Shown in pieces: positions 13,035-21,988 of a stretch of 64,000 nt of DNA. The stretch is taken from positions 37,021 through 101,020 of IMG/VR virus record IMGVR_UViG_3300009506_000008, one strand, 5' to 3'. The translations under genes and the position numbers were made by a program. Source of the stretch: a virus. Below the pieces are notes generated by a model. It saw only the letters and a program-made list of their open reading frames with translations, was not told the DNA's origin and did not search any database. Positions within the stretch are counted from its first letter, which is position 1. Every line of letters starts with the position of its first letter.

Positions 13035-13176
13035 GTGGTCTTGAATTGGTTTTGGATAGAAAATATGTGGTTTTGAATTCTATGGAAGAGAAAAAAGTGG
13101 TTTACATGCGAGTGACATGAGGTGTACCCTTTGTGATGTGAAGGACAAAAGGTTGTTTTGAACGGAGGACGATATT

Positions 13177-13857
13177 ATGCCAAGAACCAAGAACCCGAAC
13201 GGGAACAGAAGGGATCAAAAAGCCATACGGACCGAGTACGGGTACAAGTATGACTATGACGATGACAGGCATCCCCACTTGGCATACGTCGCTTGCGCCG
13301 AACATGGGCTAACAAACAGAGAGTTGGCCAAGTTGTTCGGGGTGGCGGAGAGTACCATCAAGAGCTGGATCAAGAATCATGAGCTCTTCGGGAGGGCTGT
13401 CAGGGACGGGAAAGACGAGTTCGACCTGGAAAAGGCCGAGAATGCCTTGTTCAGAAGAGTCACGGGGTTCGAGGTTGAGGAAACCAAAGTAGTGGACAAT
13501 GCCAAAAACGGCAGGACGGTGGAGGTAAGGAGGAAAACGATCCTGCCAGACGTGTTGGCTTGCATATTCTGGCTGAGAAACAGGAACTCCGAGCGTTGGA
13601 AGGATGTCAGGAACGTCAAACAAGACGGGCATGTCAAGCACGACCACGAGCACAGTTTCAAGGAGTCCAACGAGAGACTGGATCTCGACAAACTATCGGT
13701 AGAAGAGTTGGAGAACTTGCATGGCATCCTCGCCAAGGCGGAGAACCAAATTTCCCGCAAAAGGGAGTACGACCCAAAAGACTTCGAAGCCATCACTGCC
13801 GGACAGGATATTGGTGGAGAAGGCTCTCGCGGAAAGAGACCTCGGTCACTTCATTAG
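13177..13857 (+). CDS. terS: Terminase small subunit
   Basis: A 226-residue protein behind AACGGAGG. A helix-turn-helix (LTNRELAKLFGVAESTIKSW, about residues 45-64) is followed by the typical small-terminase middle (EKAENALFRRVTGFEVEE) and TILPDVLACIFWLRNR. The protein would bind the packaging site on phage DNA and recruit the large subunit. It is the first large rightward gene. Its C-terminus runs into the large terminase frame. Assignment rests on motif and position. Confidence 0.9.
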   Translation: MPRTKNPNGNRRDQKAIRTEYGYKYDYDDDRHPHLAYVACAEHGLTNRELAKLFGVAESTIKSWIKNHELFGRAVRDGKDEFDLEKAENALFRRVTGFEVEETKVVDNAKNGRTVEVRRKTILPDVLACIFWLRNRNSERWKDVRNVKQDGHVKHDHEHSFKESNERLDLDKLSVEELENLHGILAKAENQISRKREYDPKDFEAITAGQDIGGEGSRGKRPRSLH

Positions 13858-15454
13858 ACAAGCCTGGCATGTGTTAGAGCCAGGAACTCCGTACATTCAT
13901 GGTTGGCATATTGACGCTATAGGAGAGCATCTTCAGGCTGTTGACGAGGGGGAGATCCGCAGACTTTGCATCAACATTCCCCCTCGTCACATGAAGAGCA
14001 CCGAGGTAAGTGTCTGTTGGCCTGTATGGAGTTGGATTAAGCGACCTTGGATCCGGTGGTTGTTCTCTTCATATGCGTACAATCTGTCCATTCGAGACTC
14101 TGTCAAAGCGCGGCGTCTCATCAATTCTAGGTGGTTTCAAGACAGGTGGAGCGATAAGTTCCAGCTTGTAGGAGATCAGAACGAGAAAACACGGTATGAG
14201 AATGACAAGTCAGGATTCAGGATAGCCACTTCTGTAGGGGGACTTGGAACGGGGGAGGGGGGTGACAGAATAGTAGTAGACGACCCGCACAACGTCAGAG
14301 AAGCCGAATCAGACACTGTTCGAGGAGGCGTGGCGTTGTGGTGGGACGAGGTTATGAGCACTCGTATCAATAATCCCAACACAGGGGCCTTTGTCATCAT
14401 CATGCAGAGGGTTCACGACAACGACTTAGCTGGTCACGTGTTGGCAAAAGGGGGGTACACGCATTTGTGCCTTCCGGCGAGGTATGAGCCAAGGATACAG
14501 ATAGAGCTCCATGTACATCCAAGCACTGAATATCGCTTTCAAGACCCCCGTGTAGAACCGGGGGAGCTATTGTGGCCTGAGCGATTTGACGAGCGGGCTT
14601 TATCTGACATCGAAAAAGACCTCGGGGAGTATGCGGTCGCCGGCCAACTTCAACAGCGTCCCGCTCCCAGAGAAGGTGGTATTTTCAAGAAACATTGGTG
14701 GAGATTTTGGCAGCGTCCGGGTCAGAATCTTCCCGCAGTGACCTTTCAAAGATCGGACGGCGGTGGTTGGAACTGTCCTGTAGTAACCATTCCCCATGCG
14801 TTAGACGAAGAGTCCGTGGATCCCTTGAAATACGATCAATCTTGGGATATGTCCTTCAAGGACACGTCTTCGAGCGATATGGTCGTGGGGCAACTGTGGG
14901 CTCAGCCTATGCACCTGTGTGAAAATGGAGATGGGTTGACCTTCGGACCCGCTGATGCGTTCTTAATAGATGAGGTTCGAGGGCGCAAAAACTTTCCTGT
15001 CAGCGTGAAAGCTGTCATAGAGTTCAAACGGAAGTACCCAATGACGCGGAGGATTTGGGTAGAGGACAAAGCAAACGGTCCCGCCGTCATTGCTGTTCTC
15101 AAGTCCCAGATCCCCGGCCTCATTGCGGTTACTCCGCAGGGCGACAAAGAGGCGCGAGCTTCTGCTTGCACTTTTGCCATTGAATCGGGTAATGTGTATC
15201 TCCCTCACCCCCACAATGCTCCTTGGATTTTGGACTGGATCGACGAGTTAGGGGGCTTTCCCAAGAAGACATTCGATGACCGAGTCGATGCTGCAACTCA
15301 GGCTCTGCTGAAGTTAGTGGTGAAAGCGGCAGGCATCCGGCTAGGGGGTCAGCAGCACTGGATACGGTCGTTGATGAAGAAACCAAAGGGTCCGATGGGC
15401 TTTGTCGCTAAGAAACGCGGTGCTCAGATAGGAGGCATCAGTTATGGCAGATAG
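13721..15454 (+). CDS. terL: Terminase large subunit
   Basis: The packaging motor ATPase and nuclease. Counting from this start: Walker A PPRHMKST (residues 87-94), Walker B RIVVDDPH (183-190), nuclease residues in SWDMSFKD (Asp376), VEDKANG (near 448) and DDRVDA (about 519-524). The arrangement matches the family whose C-terminal part is TIGR01630-like. Start is uncertain: ATG 13721 overlaps the small subunit by 137 bases and the first 28 residues look like shadow sequence. TTG 13811 or GTG 13814, just before LVEKALAERDLGHF, are alternatives. It overlaps the portal gene by eleven bases. Confidence 0.93.
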   Translation: MASSPRRRTKFPAKGSTTQKTSKPSLPDRILVEKALAERDLGHFIRQAWHVLEPGTPYIHGWHIDAIGEHLQAVDEGEIRRLCINIPPRHMKSTEVSVCWPVWSWIKRPWIRWLFSSYAYNLSIRDSVKARRLINSRWFQDRWSDKFQLVGDQNEKTRYENDKSGFRIATSVGGLGTGEGGDRIVVDDPHNVREAESDTVRGGVALWWDEVMSTRINNPNTGAFVIIMQRVHDNDLAGHVLAKGGYTHLCLPARYEPRIQIELHVHPSTEYRFQDPRVEPGELLWPERFDERALSDIEKDLGEYAVAGQLQQRPAPREGGIFKKHWWRFWQRPGQNLPAVTFQRSDGGGWNCPVVTIPHALDEESVDPLKYDQSWDMSFKDTSSSDMVVGQLWAQPMHLCENGDGLTFGPADAFLIDEVRGRKNFPVSVKAVIEFKRKYPMTRRIWVEDKANGPAVIAVLKSQIPGLIAVTPQGDKEARASACTFAIESGNVYLPHPHNAPWILDWIDELGGFPKKTFDDRVDAATQALLKLVVKAAGIRLGGQQHWIRSLMKKPKGPMGFVAKKRGAQIGGISYGR

Positions 15455-17024
15455 CACCAGGCAGATCGACACCACTCATAAGGAATATGAGAAGTATTCC
15501 TCTGATTGGCAACTATATCATGATTCCTATCACGGGGAGGGAGGATTCGCCGACGGGACGTATTTGGTGGCGCATCCTTTGGAATTGGATGACAACGGCA
15601 CCGAGTCGGCGTCGTTCAAGAAGAGGAAGGAGGTTGCCTGGTACCTCAACTTCCCGGCTTTCATCATCGACGCCAAACACGCTCATCTTTTCAAGCGGCC
15701 CATCGTTCGTTCAACGAAGAACAAGGAACTTCAAGCCTTCCTAGAGAACTGCGACGGGAAAGGAACCAAGTACGGGGACTTTCTCGACGACATCCAACAG
15801 GATGCCCAAGTCTTCGGTCATATGTTCATCTTTATGGACAGACCGATGGCCCCGGAACTCAAGAACAGACCCGTAGTGACGAAGGCTGACGAGATGGCTG
15901 CGGGGCTTCGTCCCTATGTGTACGCTTGCACCCCTCAAGAGGTTATTGACTGGGCTGTTGACCGCCGCGGAAACTTTGAGTGGATCAAAGTGCGTGAAGT
16001 CCATACCGTGTATGAGGGGTATGCGTTAGGCCAGACTAATCCGATGGCGAAGCGGGAAGAGAAGACCTACATCAGGATTTGGACTCGCGTTGAGACGATT
16101 CTGTTCGATGAGCAGGGTGGTCCGGTCCCCGGTTATCGAGATGCTCATAACTTGGGCATTGTTCCTTGCGTGGTCCTGTACAACAAGAAGGGGAAGAAGG
16201 GGGAATTGAGCGGTTCCTCGGAGATCAGCAAGATCGCTCCGGTCAACAAGCGGTTGTATAACGCTCTGAGCGAACTGGACGAATGGCTGCGAAATCAAGC
16301 CTTCTCCATCCTTACCATTCCTCTTATGCCCGAGGACGAAATACCGAAGGACGAAGACGGAAATCCACAGATTGGCGTTGCAACCAACCGTGCTCTAACC
16401 TATAACGGGGCTTCCCCTCGTGCTCCCGGCTTCATTAGTGCCGACGCTTCTCATGGAGAATCGTACGAGAAACGGATCGCGGCGTTGATTGAAGACATCC
16501 ACCGCCTCGCGCACATGAAGTTCAAGGGAGGAGTGGTACAATCGGGGACTTCCTGGGCATTCGATTGGGAGGAAGTGAACAATTCTCTCATGGGACAAGC
16601 GAATCTCTTGCGGGATGCTGATTCCAAGATTGTTCGTATTTGGATGAAATGGCAGGGAGTCAACACCGACAAGCTGGATTACCAAGCAGAGTACCCGGAG
16701 ACGTATTCCTTCAGCGATGAGGAAACGGAACTGGCGATGCTGCGCGATTTCAGTCTTACCGAGATGCCCTCGGTGGAATTCATGCGGGAGTTCTTCAAGA
16801 ACCGCATTCGCCGGATTCTGCCTAACCTGACAAAGGAACAGTTGCAGAAGATTGATAGCGAGATTGACTCCTGGGATGGTCCGGCGAAGGACGAAACCCC
16901 GGAGAGCAATTTCGACCGTTGGACACAAGGTCAAATTCAATCCGATCGCAACCGGACCATGAAGGGGGATGAAAAGCCTCCTACTGAAAGTTCAGGGAAG
17001 GACAATTCAGGTCAATCTATGTAG
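15444..17024 (+). CDS. Portal protein
   Basis: A 526-residue protein between large terminase and the MuF-type gene, where the portal is expected. Length and composition fit the dodecameric portal (about 500 residues): an N-terminal mixed region, a long central helix region (SGSSEISKIAPVNKRLYNALSELDEWLRN) and a polar, disordered C-terminus. It would form the DNA-entry channel and dock the terminase and the neck. No short diagnostic motif exists, so the call rests on context and overall pattern. Confidence 0.88.
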   Translation: MADSTRQIDTTHKEYEKYSSDWQLYHDSYHGEGGFADGTYLVAHPLELDDNGTESASFKKRKEVAWYLNFPAFIIDAKHAHLFKRPIVRSTKNKELQAFLENCDGKGTKYGDFLDDIQQDAQVFGHMFIFMDRPMAPELKNRPVVTKADEMAAGLRPYVYACTPQEVIDWAVDRRGNFEWIKVREVHTVYEGYALGQTNPMAKREEKTYIRIWTRVETILFDEQGGPVPGYRDAHNLGIVPCVVLYNKKGKKGELSGSSEISKIAPVNKRLYNALSELDEWLRNQAFSILTIPLMPEDEIPKDEDGNPQIGVATNRALTYNGASPRAPGFISADASHGESYEKRIAALIEDIHRLAHMKFKGGVVQSGTSWAFDWEEVNNSLMGQANLLRDADSKIVRIWMKWQGVNTDKLDYQAEYPETYSFSDEETELAMLRDFSLTEMPSVEFMREFFKNRIRRILPNLTKEQLQKIDSEIDSWDGPAKDETPESNFDRWTQGQIQSDRNRTMKGDEKPPTESSGKDNSGQSM

Positions 17025-17033
17025 GAGGATGCC

Positions 17034-17330
17034 ATGGAACCTGCGGCTGAACCTGGAGCTGCCACTTTAGGCGCTCACGAAGAGAGGAAACGGAAACGAG
17101 CTCAACTGCGAAGAGTTGCAAAGATCATGGAAGAGAAGCGGAATAGGTACGATCAGATCCTTTTGGGTTATCAAAAGGGGACCGGTTTGGTTTATGTGGA
17201 AGTGAAGGGGCATGACGATCCCAAGAGTAGCGTCATGTGGAAAGAGGGTGAGCGCCTGCCCCGCAAGTTCCGCATTCATCTCATAAAACAGATGTTCAGG
17301 ATCATCTTCGGAAAAGGCAGCATCGGCTAG
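17034..17330 (+). CDS. Hypothetical basic protein (98 aa) between portal and MuF gene
   Basis: A 98-residue protein behind AGGAGG. An Arg/Lys-rich helical segment (about residues 15-42) precedes a short strand region and a hydrophobic-basic end. It lies between portal and head morphogenesis genes and abuts the latter. It may be a head accessory protein; not recognised. Confidence 0.75.
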   Translation: MEPAAEPGAATLGAHEERKRKRAQLRRVAKIMEEKRNRYDQILLGYQKGTGLVYVEVKGHDDPKSSVMWKEGERLPRKFRIHLIKQMFRIIFGKGSIG

Positions 17331-18581
17331 ATGGCCTTCATTGCCAAGCTGGAGCTAGATCCCAGGGAACAGATTGCGAAGTCCATCCGCGAGTCGGATC
17401 GGACGATCCGGTCTATTCTGAATGAACTGGCTGCGGCAACTACTACCTTGGTAGTAGGTGAAAAGAACATTGGTAAGATCGAAAAGGCGATAGCAAAGGC
17501 TTTCGACACTATCGTGGAAGCGGAATCATCCCTGTTGGAGGCGGGCATCGCCACCGCTATCGAGGAAGTCAACTCTATGTATGTGAGGGAGTTAGTGGCA
17601 ACGTTCCCCCTGCCAGACCTCCTTTCTGTCAAGATCGAACTCCAGCGCCCGAACGTAGAAGCGGCAGCGTGGTTTCAAGAGATGCGTGCTGTCCAGATTC
17701 AAGGGGGAAATGAAGCAGTGTTCTCCCTTAGTCAGAAGATATGGCAATTTGGGCAGGAATCGCGGGAAGCTCTGTTAACCAGACTTCGCAACATCATCCA
17801 CGACGGGACCGCCGCTCAGACTGCTGCTGAACAGATAGCGGCTCTGACAGAGATCACTCCCATCACAAACATCTACATAGAGGACCTCAAGCGCACCATT
17901 GCACGGTTGCACGGAGAACTGTCTACTCAAACTCGGGCTTCCATCCGAAATATAATCAAGGAGTACACTGCCTATGCTCAACGTCAACTTGCCTCGGGGG
18001 CCGCCCAGGTCCTCAGAATACCTACGCAGAAGTTGGTGGAGGAGGTGTCCAAAGCAACCACCGTAGAGGCTGTTCAATCTGCAATTGACAGGTGGATGCG
18101 AGAGAAAGCCCTATATCATGCCAGAACGCTAGCGCGGACAGAACTTAACCGGGCGTTCAATGAGAACATGAGGAGGCGAGCGGAGAACTCACCGACCACG
18201 ATTGGTTGGAAGGTTAGCCTGTCGCCTTCCCATCCGCGCCCGGACATTTGTGATGACTTGGTAGGCGATTTCTACTTCAGGGACGGGTTCAAAGGGATGC
18301 GATTGCCTCCCTGGCACCCCAACTGTATGTGTATCGCCCAGCCTATAATCGACACCGGCTACTTCAAGAGGATGCAGAAGCAACTTGAAACAGGGCGAGT
18401 GACTCTGGATGAGTTCACGGCAGAGGTTCTGGGGGAGAACGTAACTAAAGCAGCACTTCGCCAGGCTTTGTCGGTCAAAACACTCATTCCCCGTCATGTG
18501 TTGAAGAACTTGCCGAAGTCGCAACTTGTAAAGTTCCTCACGATGTCGGACGAAGAGATACGAGCCTTTGTGGGACGGTAG
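17331..18581 (+). CDS. MuF-like head morphogenesis protein
   Basis: A 416-residue protein whose C-terminal part shows the phage Mu gpF / SPP1 gp7 signature: ARTLARTELNRAFNENM, then a conserved WHPNCMCIAQP near residues 327-337, with Cys nearby (DICDDLVGDFY). Members are minor capsid proteins inside the head near the portal. The N-terminal half is helical. The start follows the previous stop directly, as expected for coupled head genes. Confidence 0.9.
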   Translation: MAFIAKLELDPREQIAKSIRESDRTIRSILNELAAATTTLVVGEKNIGKIEKAIAKAFDTIVEAESSLLEAGIATAIEEVNSMYVRELVATFPLPDLLSVKIELQRPNVEAAAWFQEMRAVQIQGGNEAVFSLSQKIWQFGQESREALLTRLRNIIHDGTAAQTAAEQIAALTEITPITNIYIEDLKRTIARLHGELSTQTRASIRNIIKEYTAYAQRQLASGAAQVLRIPTQKLVEEVSKATTVEAVQSAIDRWMREKALYHARTLARTELNRAFNENMRRRAENSPTTIGWKVSLSPSHPRPDICDDLVGDFYFRDGFKGMRLPPWHPNCMCIAQPIIDTGYFKRMQKQLETGRVTLDEFTAEVLGENVTKAALRQALSVKTLIPRHVLKNLPKSQLVKFLTMSDEEIRAFVGR

Positions 18582-18593
18582 GCCACAAAACTC

Positions 18594-18622
18594 TTTACGC
18601 GGGGCTTGTGGTCGGTTATACT
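18594..18622 (+). promoter_or_regulatory. Sigma70-type promoter before scaffold and capsid genes
   Basis: TTTACG (-35) and TATACT (-10) are separated by exactly 17 bp in the 174-base gap after the MuF gene. Both boxes are close to the sigma70 consensus. This would give the scaffold and capsid genes their own strong transcription start, in line with the high demand for capsid protein. Confidence 0.65.
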
Positions 18623-18670
18623 AGCTGAGATCAAGTCCGGTGACGTGTCCGCCCACTGATCCGGCAAGGA

Positions 18671-18743
18671 AGGGCTAGATGCCCTGGTAAAAAGTGAATA
18701 GGGGGCTTGATGCTCCCGACTCCAAGAAGGGGTTAGAAACCCC
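18671..18743 (+). promoter_or_regulatory. Three tandem leader hairpins before the scaffold gene
   Basis: Hairpins AGGGC/GCCCT (18671-18685), GGGGGC/GCTCCC (18701-18717, one G-U pair) and GGGGTT/AACCCC (18729-18743) follow the promoter. The loops are tagat, ttgat and aga (tagaa if the last pair is open). The third abuts the AGGAGG SD, as in the left-arm modules. They may protect the 5' end of an abundant mRNA or set translation. Confidence 0.55.
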
Positions 18744-18755
18744 AGGAGGAAAGTG

Positions 18756-19604
18756 ATGAAGAAGAAAATCGTCCGGTTCAAAGGCAAACGGCACAACCTG
18801 TACTTCAACGACGAGGGTCCTCAGCATCTCATTCCCCTCGACAAGGACGGGAAGGAAGTTCCCAACGTCAAGATCGAGGAGTTTGAGGAGTCGGACATCG
18901 AAGAACTCAAGATGTTCGATGAGGAGTACGTAGGCCAGCTGCGGGACGAGAACAAGAAGACCCGCGAGGCGCTGGAATCCCTTCAGAAGCAGTTTGAGGG
19001 GTTGGACCCGGAGCAACTTCAGGAAATGGCGAAGAAGCTCAAGGATGCCGAAGATGCCAAGGAGAAGGAGCGTCAGGAGGCGCTGAAGAAGGAAGGCAAG
19101 TGGCAGGAGCTCATGGATCAGCAAAAGGCTGACTTCGAGAAGCAGTTGGATGCTGAGAAGACCCGAGCCGACACCGCTGTCAGAGACTTGGAAAGTTATC
19201 GGGTTTCCACGGTGCTTCGAGACCATGTATCTGTGGTGGAGAACATCGTTCCCGGTGCTGTCTCTCAGGTCGTTGACCTTCTCAAGCGTTTCGTCGTCGT
19301 CCAGAAAGAGGGTACGTTCAAGATTCTGGACGACGACATGACCTCGACGCGACTGAAGCCGGACAGTGCGGACCCTGCAACGATCACCGATCTCGTCTCC
19401 GTCTTCATGGAGAAGAATCCTTGGTTTATCAAGGGTAGTGGAGCCGGGGCCGGGAGTGGCGGGGACGGAGGGGCTGGCGAAGGAGAAGTCAACCCCTGGA
19501 AGAAAGACACGTGGAATCTTACTCAGCAAGGGCAGATTACCAAGAACGATCCCAACAAAGCCAAGCGTATGAAGGTTGCGGCGGGAATGCGGGACGCTGC
19601 CTGA
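18756..19604 (+). CDS. Capsid scaffolding protein
   Basis: A 282-residue, highly charged, coiled-coil-rich protein directly before the major capsid gene. The helical zone (about residues 50-150) is Glu/Lys/Gln rich. The tail contains a Gly-Ser-Ala-rich linker and a basic end (NKAKRMKVAAGMRDAA). This is the usual plan of scaffolds without a fused protease. ATG 18756 is chosen over GTG 18753 because the SD spacing is better. It should guide procapsid assembly and then leave. Confidence 0.85.
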   Translation: MKKKIVRFKGKRHNLYFNDEGPQHLIPLDKDGKEVPNVKIEEFEESDIEELKMFDEEYVGQLRDENKKTREALESLQKQFEGLDPEQLQEMAKKLKDAEDAKEKERQEALKKEGKWQELMDQQKADFEKQLDAEKTRADTAVRDLESYRVSTVLRDHVSVVENIVPGAVSQVVDLLKRFVVVQKEGTFKILDDDMTSTRLKPDSADPATITDLVSVFMEKNPWFIKGSGAGAGSGGDGGAGEGEVNPWKKDTWNLTQQGQITKNDPNKAKRMKVAAGMRDAA

Positions 19605-19631
19605 GCACAACCGATTAGGAGGTAGTCAAGA

Positions 19632-20681
19632 ATGGCCGCTACCAAGATTGCGGACGTCATCGAACCTTCGGTGTTCAATCCGTACGTGATTGAGCGCACC
19701 GCTGAGCTGTCCGCTCTGTGGACCTCCGGGGTCGTATCCACGAACCCCGAGATCCAGGCCAGAGTGAACGGCGGCTCTCGACTCATCAACATGCCCTTCT
19801 GGACGGACCTGACCGGCGACGATGAAGTGTTGGCGGACGATACGGCACTGACGCCCGGTGCCATCGGAACCGACATGGATGTCGCCTGCAAGCACTTCAG
19901 AGGAAAAGCCTGGGGCGTGAACGACCTTGCCAAATCCCTCTCGGGGGATGACCCGATGGGCGCCATTGCGGATCTGGTTGCTGCGTATTGGGCCCGTCGG
20001 ATGCAGGTGATGCTGATCAACACTCTCGCCGGTGTGTTCGCTGACAACATTGCGAACGATGCCGGTGACATGGTGAAAGACATTCACGAAGCGGATGTTG
20101 ACACCGACGGTGCCAAGCTGATCGGTGCGGACAGCATCATCGACACTCTCGGTACAATGGGTGACGCGTGGGAGAAGCTGGCTGCGATCATGATGCACTC
20201 GGTTCCCTTCCGAACCCTTCAAAAGGCCGACCTGATCACTTACGAAGAGATTGCTGCTGCTGACGTGAGTGGCACTGCTTCCATCGTTGCCCAGTCCGCT
20301 GGGTACACCGGGGCATCCACGAAGTCGCTCAAGATCCCGTACTACCTCGGGAAGCGGATCATCGTTGATGACGGGTGTCCCGCTGTTGCTGCCGCCACCT
20401 CCGGTATGAAGTACACCTCGTACTTCTTTGGTGCTGGGGCTGTCGGTTGGGCGGACGCTGCGCTTGACGAGGCTACCGAGACTGACCGGGACAAGCTGGC
20501 TGGGGAGGACTACCTCATCCATCGTCGGCACTACATTCTCCATCCGCGTGGGATCAAGTGGCTGGATGACACCAAGGCTGGTGTTGGTCCGACGAATGCC
20601 GAGTGCGCCCTCGCTGCCAACTGGAACCGTGTGTATGAGCGGAAGAACATCAGGATTGCCGCTCTGATCACCAACGGCTAA
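19632..20681 (+). CDS. Major capsid protein
   Basis: A 349-residue protein behind TAGGAGG, following the scaffold. Size, acidic-neutral composition, N-terminal PSVFNPYVIERTAELSALW and C-terminal LHPRGIKWL near the end fit HK97-fold capsid proteins of the coat family found after such scaffolds. Codon choice looks like that of a highly expressed gene. A strong hairpin follows the stop. Confirmed by position more than by any single motif. Confidence 0.9.
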   Translation: MAATKIADVIEPSVFNPYVIERTAELSALWTSGVVSTNPEIQARVNGGSRLINMPFWTDLTGDDEVLADDTALTPGAIGTDMDVACKHFRGKAWGVNDLAKSLSGDDPMGAIADLVAAYWARRMQVMLINTLAGVFADNIANDAGDMVKDIHEADVDTDGAKLIGADSIIDTLGTMGDAWEKLAAIMMHSVPFRTLQKADLITYEEIAAADVSGTASIVAQSAGYTGASTKSLKIPYYLGKRIIVDDGCPAVAAATSGMKYTSYFFGAGAVGWADAALDEATETDRDKLAGEDYLIHRRHYILHPRGIKWLDDTKAGVGPTNAECALAANWNRVYERKNIRIAALITNG

Positions 20682-20686
20682 AGAGA

Positions 20687-20720
20687 GTGTTGAAGGGGGA
20701 GACTTTCTCCCCCTTCACAC
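20687..20720 (+). terminator. Hairpin after the capsid gene
   Basis: A perfect 12-bp stem, TGAAGGGGGAGA (20691-20702) with TCTCCCCCTTCA (20706-20717), has a 3-base loop and extends by GTG/CAC after a bulge. No T-run follows, so it may slow rather than end transcription, or stabilise the capsid mRNA 3' end. Confidence 0.6.
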
Positions 20721-20738
20721 TTCAAGGGAGGTCCGCAC

Positions 20739-21029
20739 ATGAAGATTTATGTAACACAGGAACTCCAGGCCGATGCAACGTTGATCAAGCGATCCGATGG
20801 AATTCCCACAATTCACGCCGCTGCCGAAGACGATGGCGTCGCCGTGAAGATCCACGTTGACGGTGTCGGTGTTCTCGTCTTGACGTGCTTGGTGAACGCG
20901 ACTGCTGACGGTGTCAATTACGCGGCAACAATGGTTCCGTACACCGGAGTTGGAGGAGATTCCATCACTCCAGTCGGTGATACGGGGGCCGCTCCGGGCG
21001 TGACCGGCGCCATCGGTTCAACAACATAA
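20739..21029 (+). CDS. Small structural protein (96 aa), decoration candidate
   Basis: A 96-residue beta-rich protein with a Gly/Pro/Thr-rich C-terminus, just after the capsid gene behind AAGGGAGG. Position and composition fit a capsid decoration or head fibre protein, but no family is recognised. Confidence 0.75.
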   Translation: MKIYVTQELQADATLIKRSDGIPTIHAAAEDDGVAVKIHVDGVGVLVLTCLVNATADGVNYAATMVPYTGVGGDSITPVGDTGAAPGVTGAIGSTT

Positions 21030-21048
21030 CCTGCAAACATCGAGTCAG

Positions 21049-21076
21049 GGCGGGGAGGGACGGGTTCCCTCCCCCG
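21049..21076 (+). terminator. Hairpin between 20739 gene and 21101 gene
   Basis: A stem of GGGGAGGGA (21052-21060) and TCCCTCCCC (21066-21074) with a 5-base loop. GC-rich and strong, but not followed by a T-run. A partial terminator or mRNA stabiliser. Confidence 0.5.
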
Positions 21077-21100
21077 TTCCTCCATCCGAGGAGGTTGAGT

Positions 21101-21430
21101 ATGAGTGCAACCGGTTTTCAGAGAGTGCGCAGACTCCAGGCCCTTCGCAAGGAAATTGCGGCTTTGGAGGGAAAGAAGGGGGACGAAGTCCAGGTGCGGG
21201 CGGATGAACTCAAGCCCGTCGGGGAGTTCAAGTTGAAGGGGATGCTTGAGGAACTCAAGAGCAAGACGGCTCAAGCGGCTCAGTCGCGCAGTGTTCCTCG
21301 CTATCCTGCCAAAGCCCCGGAACCGGAAGCCAAGGTTGCGGAAGCCAAGGTTGCGGACGCCCCAGAGGCAAAGCCCGACGAACCAGTGACCGACGAAGAG
21401 AGCACCAGAAGGTCCCGGCGCACGAAGTAA
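21101..21430 (+). CDS. Hypothetical Ala/Glu/Pro-rich protein (109 aa)
   Basis: ATG 21101 follows GGAGG at good spacing; the TTG at 21095 does not. A helical N-terminal half (Leu/Lys/Glu) is followed by a disordered tail with a two-copy repeat EAKVA, reflecting a 15-bp direct DNA repeat, and a basic end (STRRSRRTK). Located among neck genes. Function unknown. Confidence 0.72.
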   Translation: MSATGFQRVRRLQALRKEIAALEGKKGDEVQVRADELKPVGEFKLKGMLEELKSKTAQAAQSRSVPRYPAKAPEPEAKVAEAKVADAPEAKPDEPVTDEESTRRSRRTK

Positions 21431-21433
21431 CCC

Positions 21434-21982
21434 ATGGACATCAGCGGTAAGCTCGGGAGTCTGAACCTAGCAATTCCCCTAGCTCGGTTGTATGACCGAT
21501 TGGGGGATGTTTGGTTCAAGCTCTTGGTAGATACGGGGAAGGCAGCGGGAGAGCTTGTCGTTGGTGAAGCAAAGATGACGACTCTGTTTCAAGATAGTCA
21601 GCACCCGGAACGAGGAAGCGGCGGTCAACTGAGAGCGTCGATAACAACTCAGACCTACTCCTCCAGGCGACAAATCACAACGATAGTTTGGCCGGGTATG
21701 GAGTATGGTAGATACGTTCACGACGGGACAGTAGACACTTCCAAAATCGCCCCCAAGAAAGCCCGGCCAATGGGTCCGGGCGATCCTCGTTTTATCTTCC
21801 CCGTAAACACGCGAGCCCTGCGGTTCTTCATAGGTGGAGAGGAAGTATTCGCCGCTTGGGCGCGAAAAGGAAGGCGCAAGGCTCGTCCGTTCCTGTACGA
21901 TGCGTTGGGAAAGAAGCAGAAGGAAATCACAACGATGTTTGCTGATACAGTAAGTCTGTTGATGCAAATAGCAGGAAGGTAG
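21434..21982 (+). CDS. HK97 gp10-like neck or tail-completion protein
   Basis: A 182-residue protein with the pattern of the HK97 gp10 family: an N-terminal helix with Ala/Leu, a central GQLRASI segment, VWPGMEYGRYVHDGT (close to the family's YAxyvhxGT), and ARPFLYDALGKKQKEI at the C-terminus. Such proteins join the head connector to the tail. The neighbouring genes are also neck-sized. Confidence 0.8.
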   Translation: MDISGKLGSLNLAIPLARLYDRLGDVWFKLLVDTGKAAGELVVGEAKMTTLFQDSQHPERGSGGQLRASITTQTYSSRRQITTIVWPGMEYGRYVHDGTVDTSKIAPKKARPMGPGDPRFIFPVNTRALRFFIGGEEVFAAWARKGRRKARPFLYDALGKKQKEITTMFADTVSLLMQIAGR

Positions 21983-21988
21983 GGGGTC

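Larger units (their letters stand above)
11732..13176. other. Divergent switch region with inverted repeats
   Basis: This is the 1.4-kb gap between the leftward and rightward arms. It holds repeated GCGCGA elements and dyads (11.82-12.14 kb), a long imperfect inverted repeat (12.58-12.70 kb), a 12-bp inverted repeat over a possible promoter (12.75 kb), one possible small membrane gene and several tiny frames. The right half is visibly AT-richer than the flanks. An operator or promoter cluster, or a replication origin, would fit; neither is proven. Confidence 0.55.
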
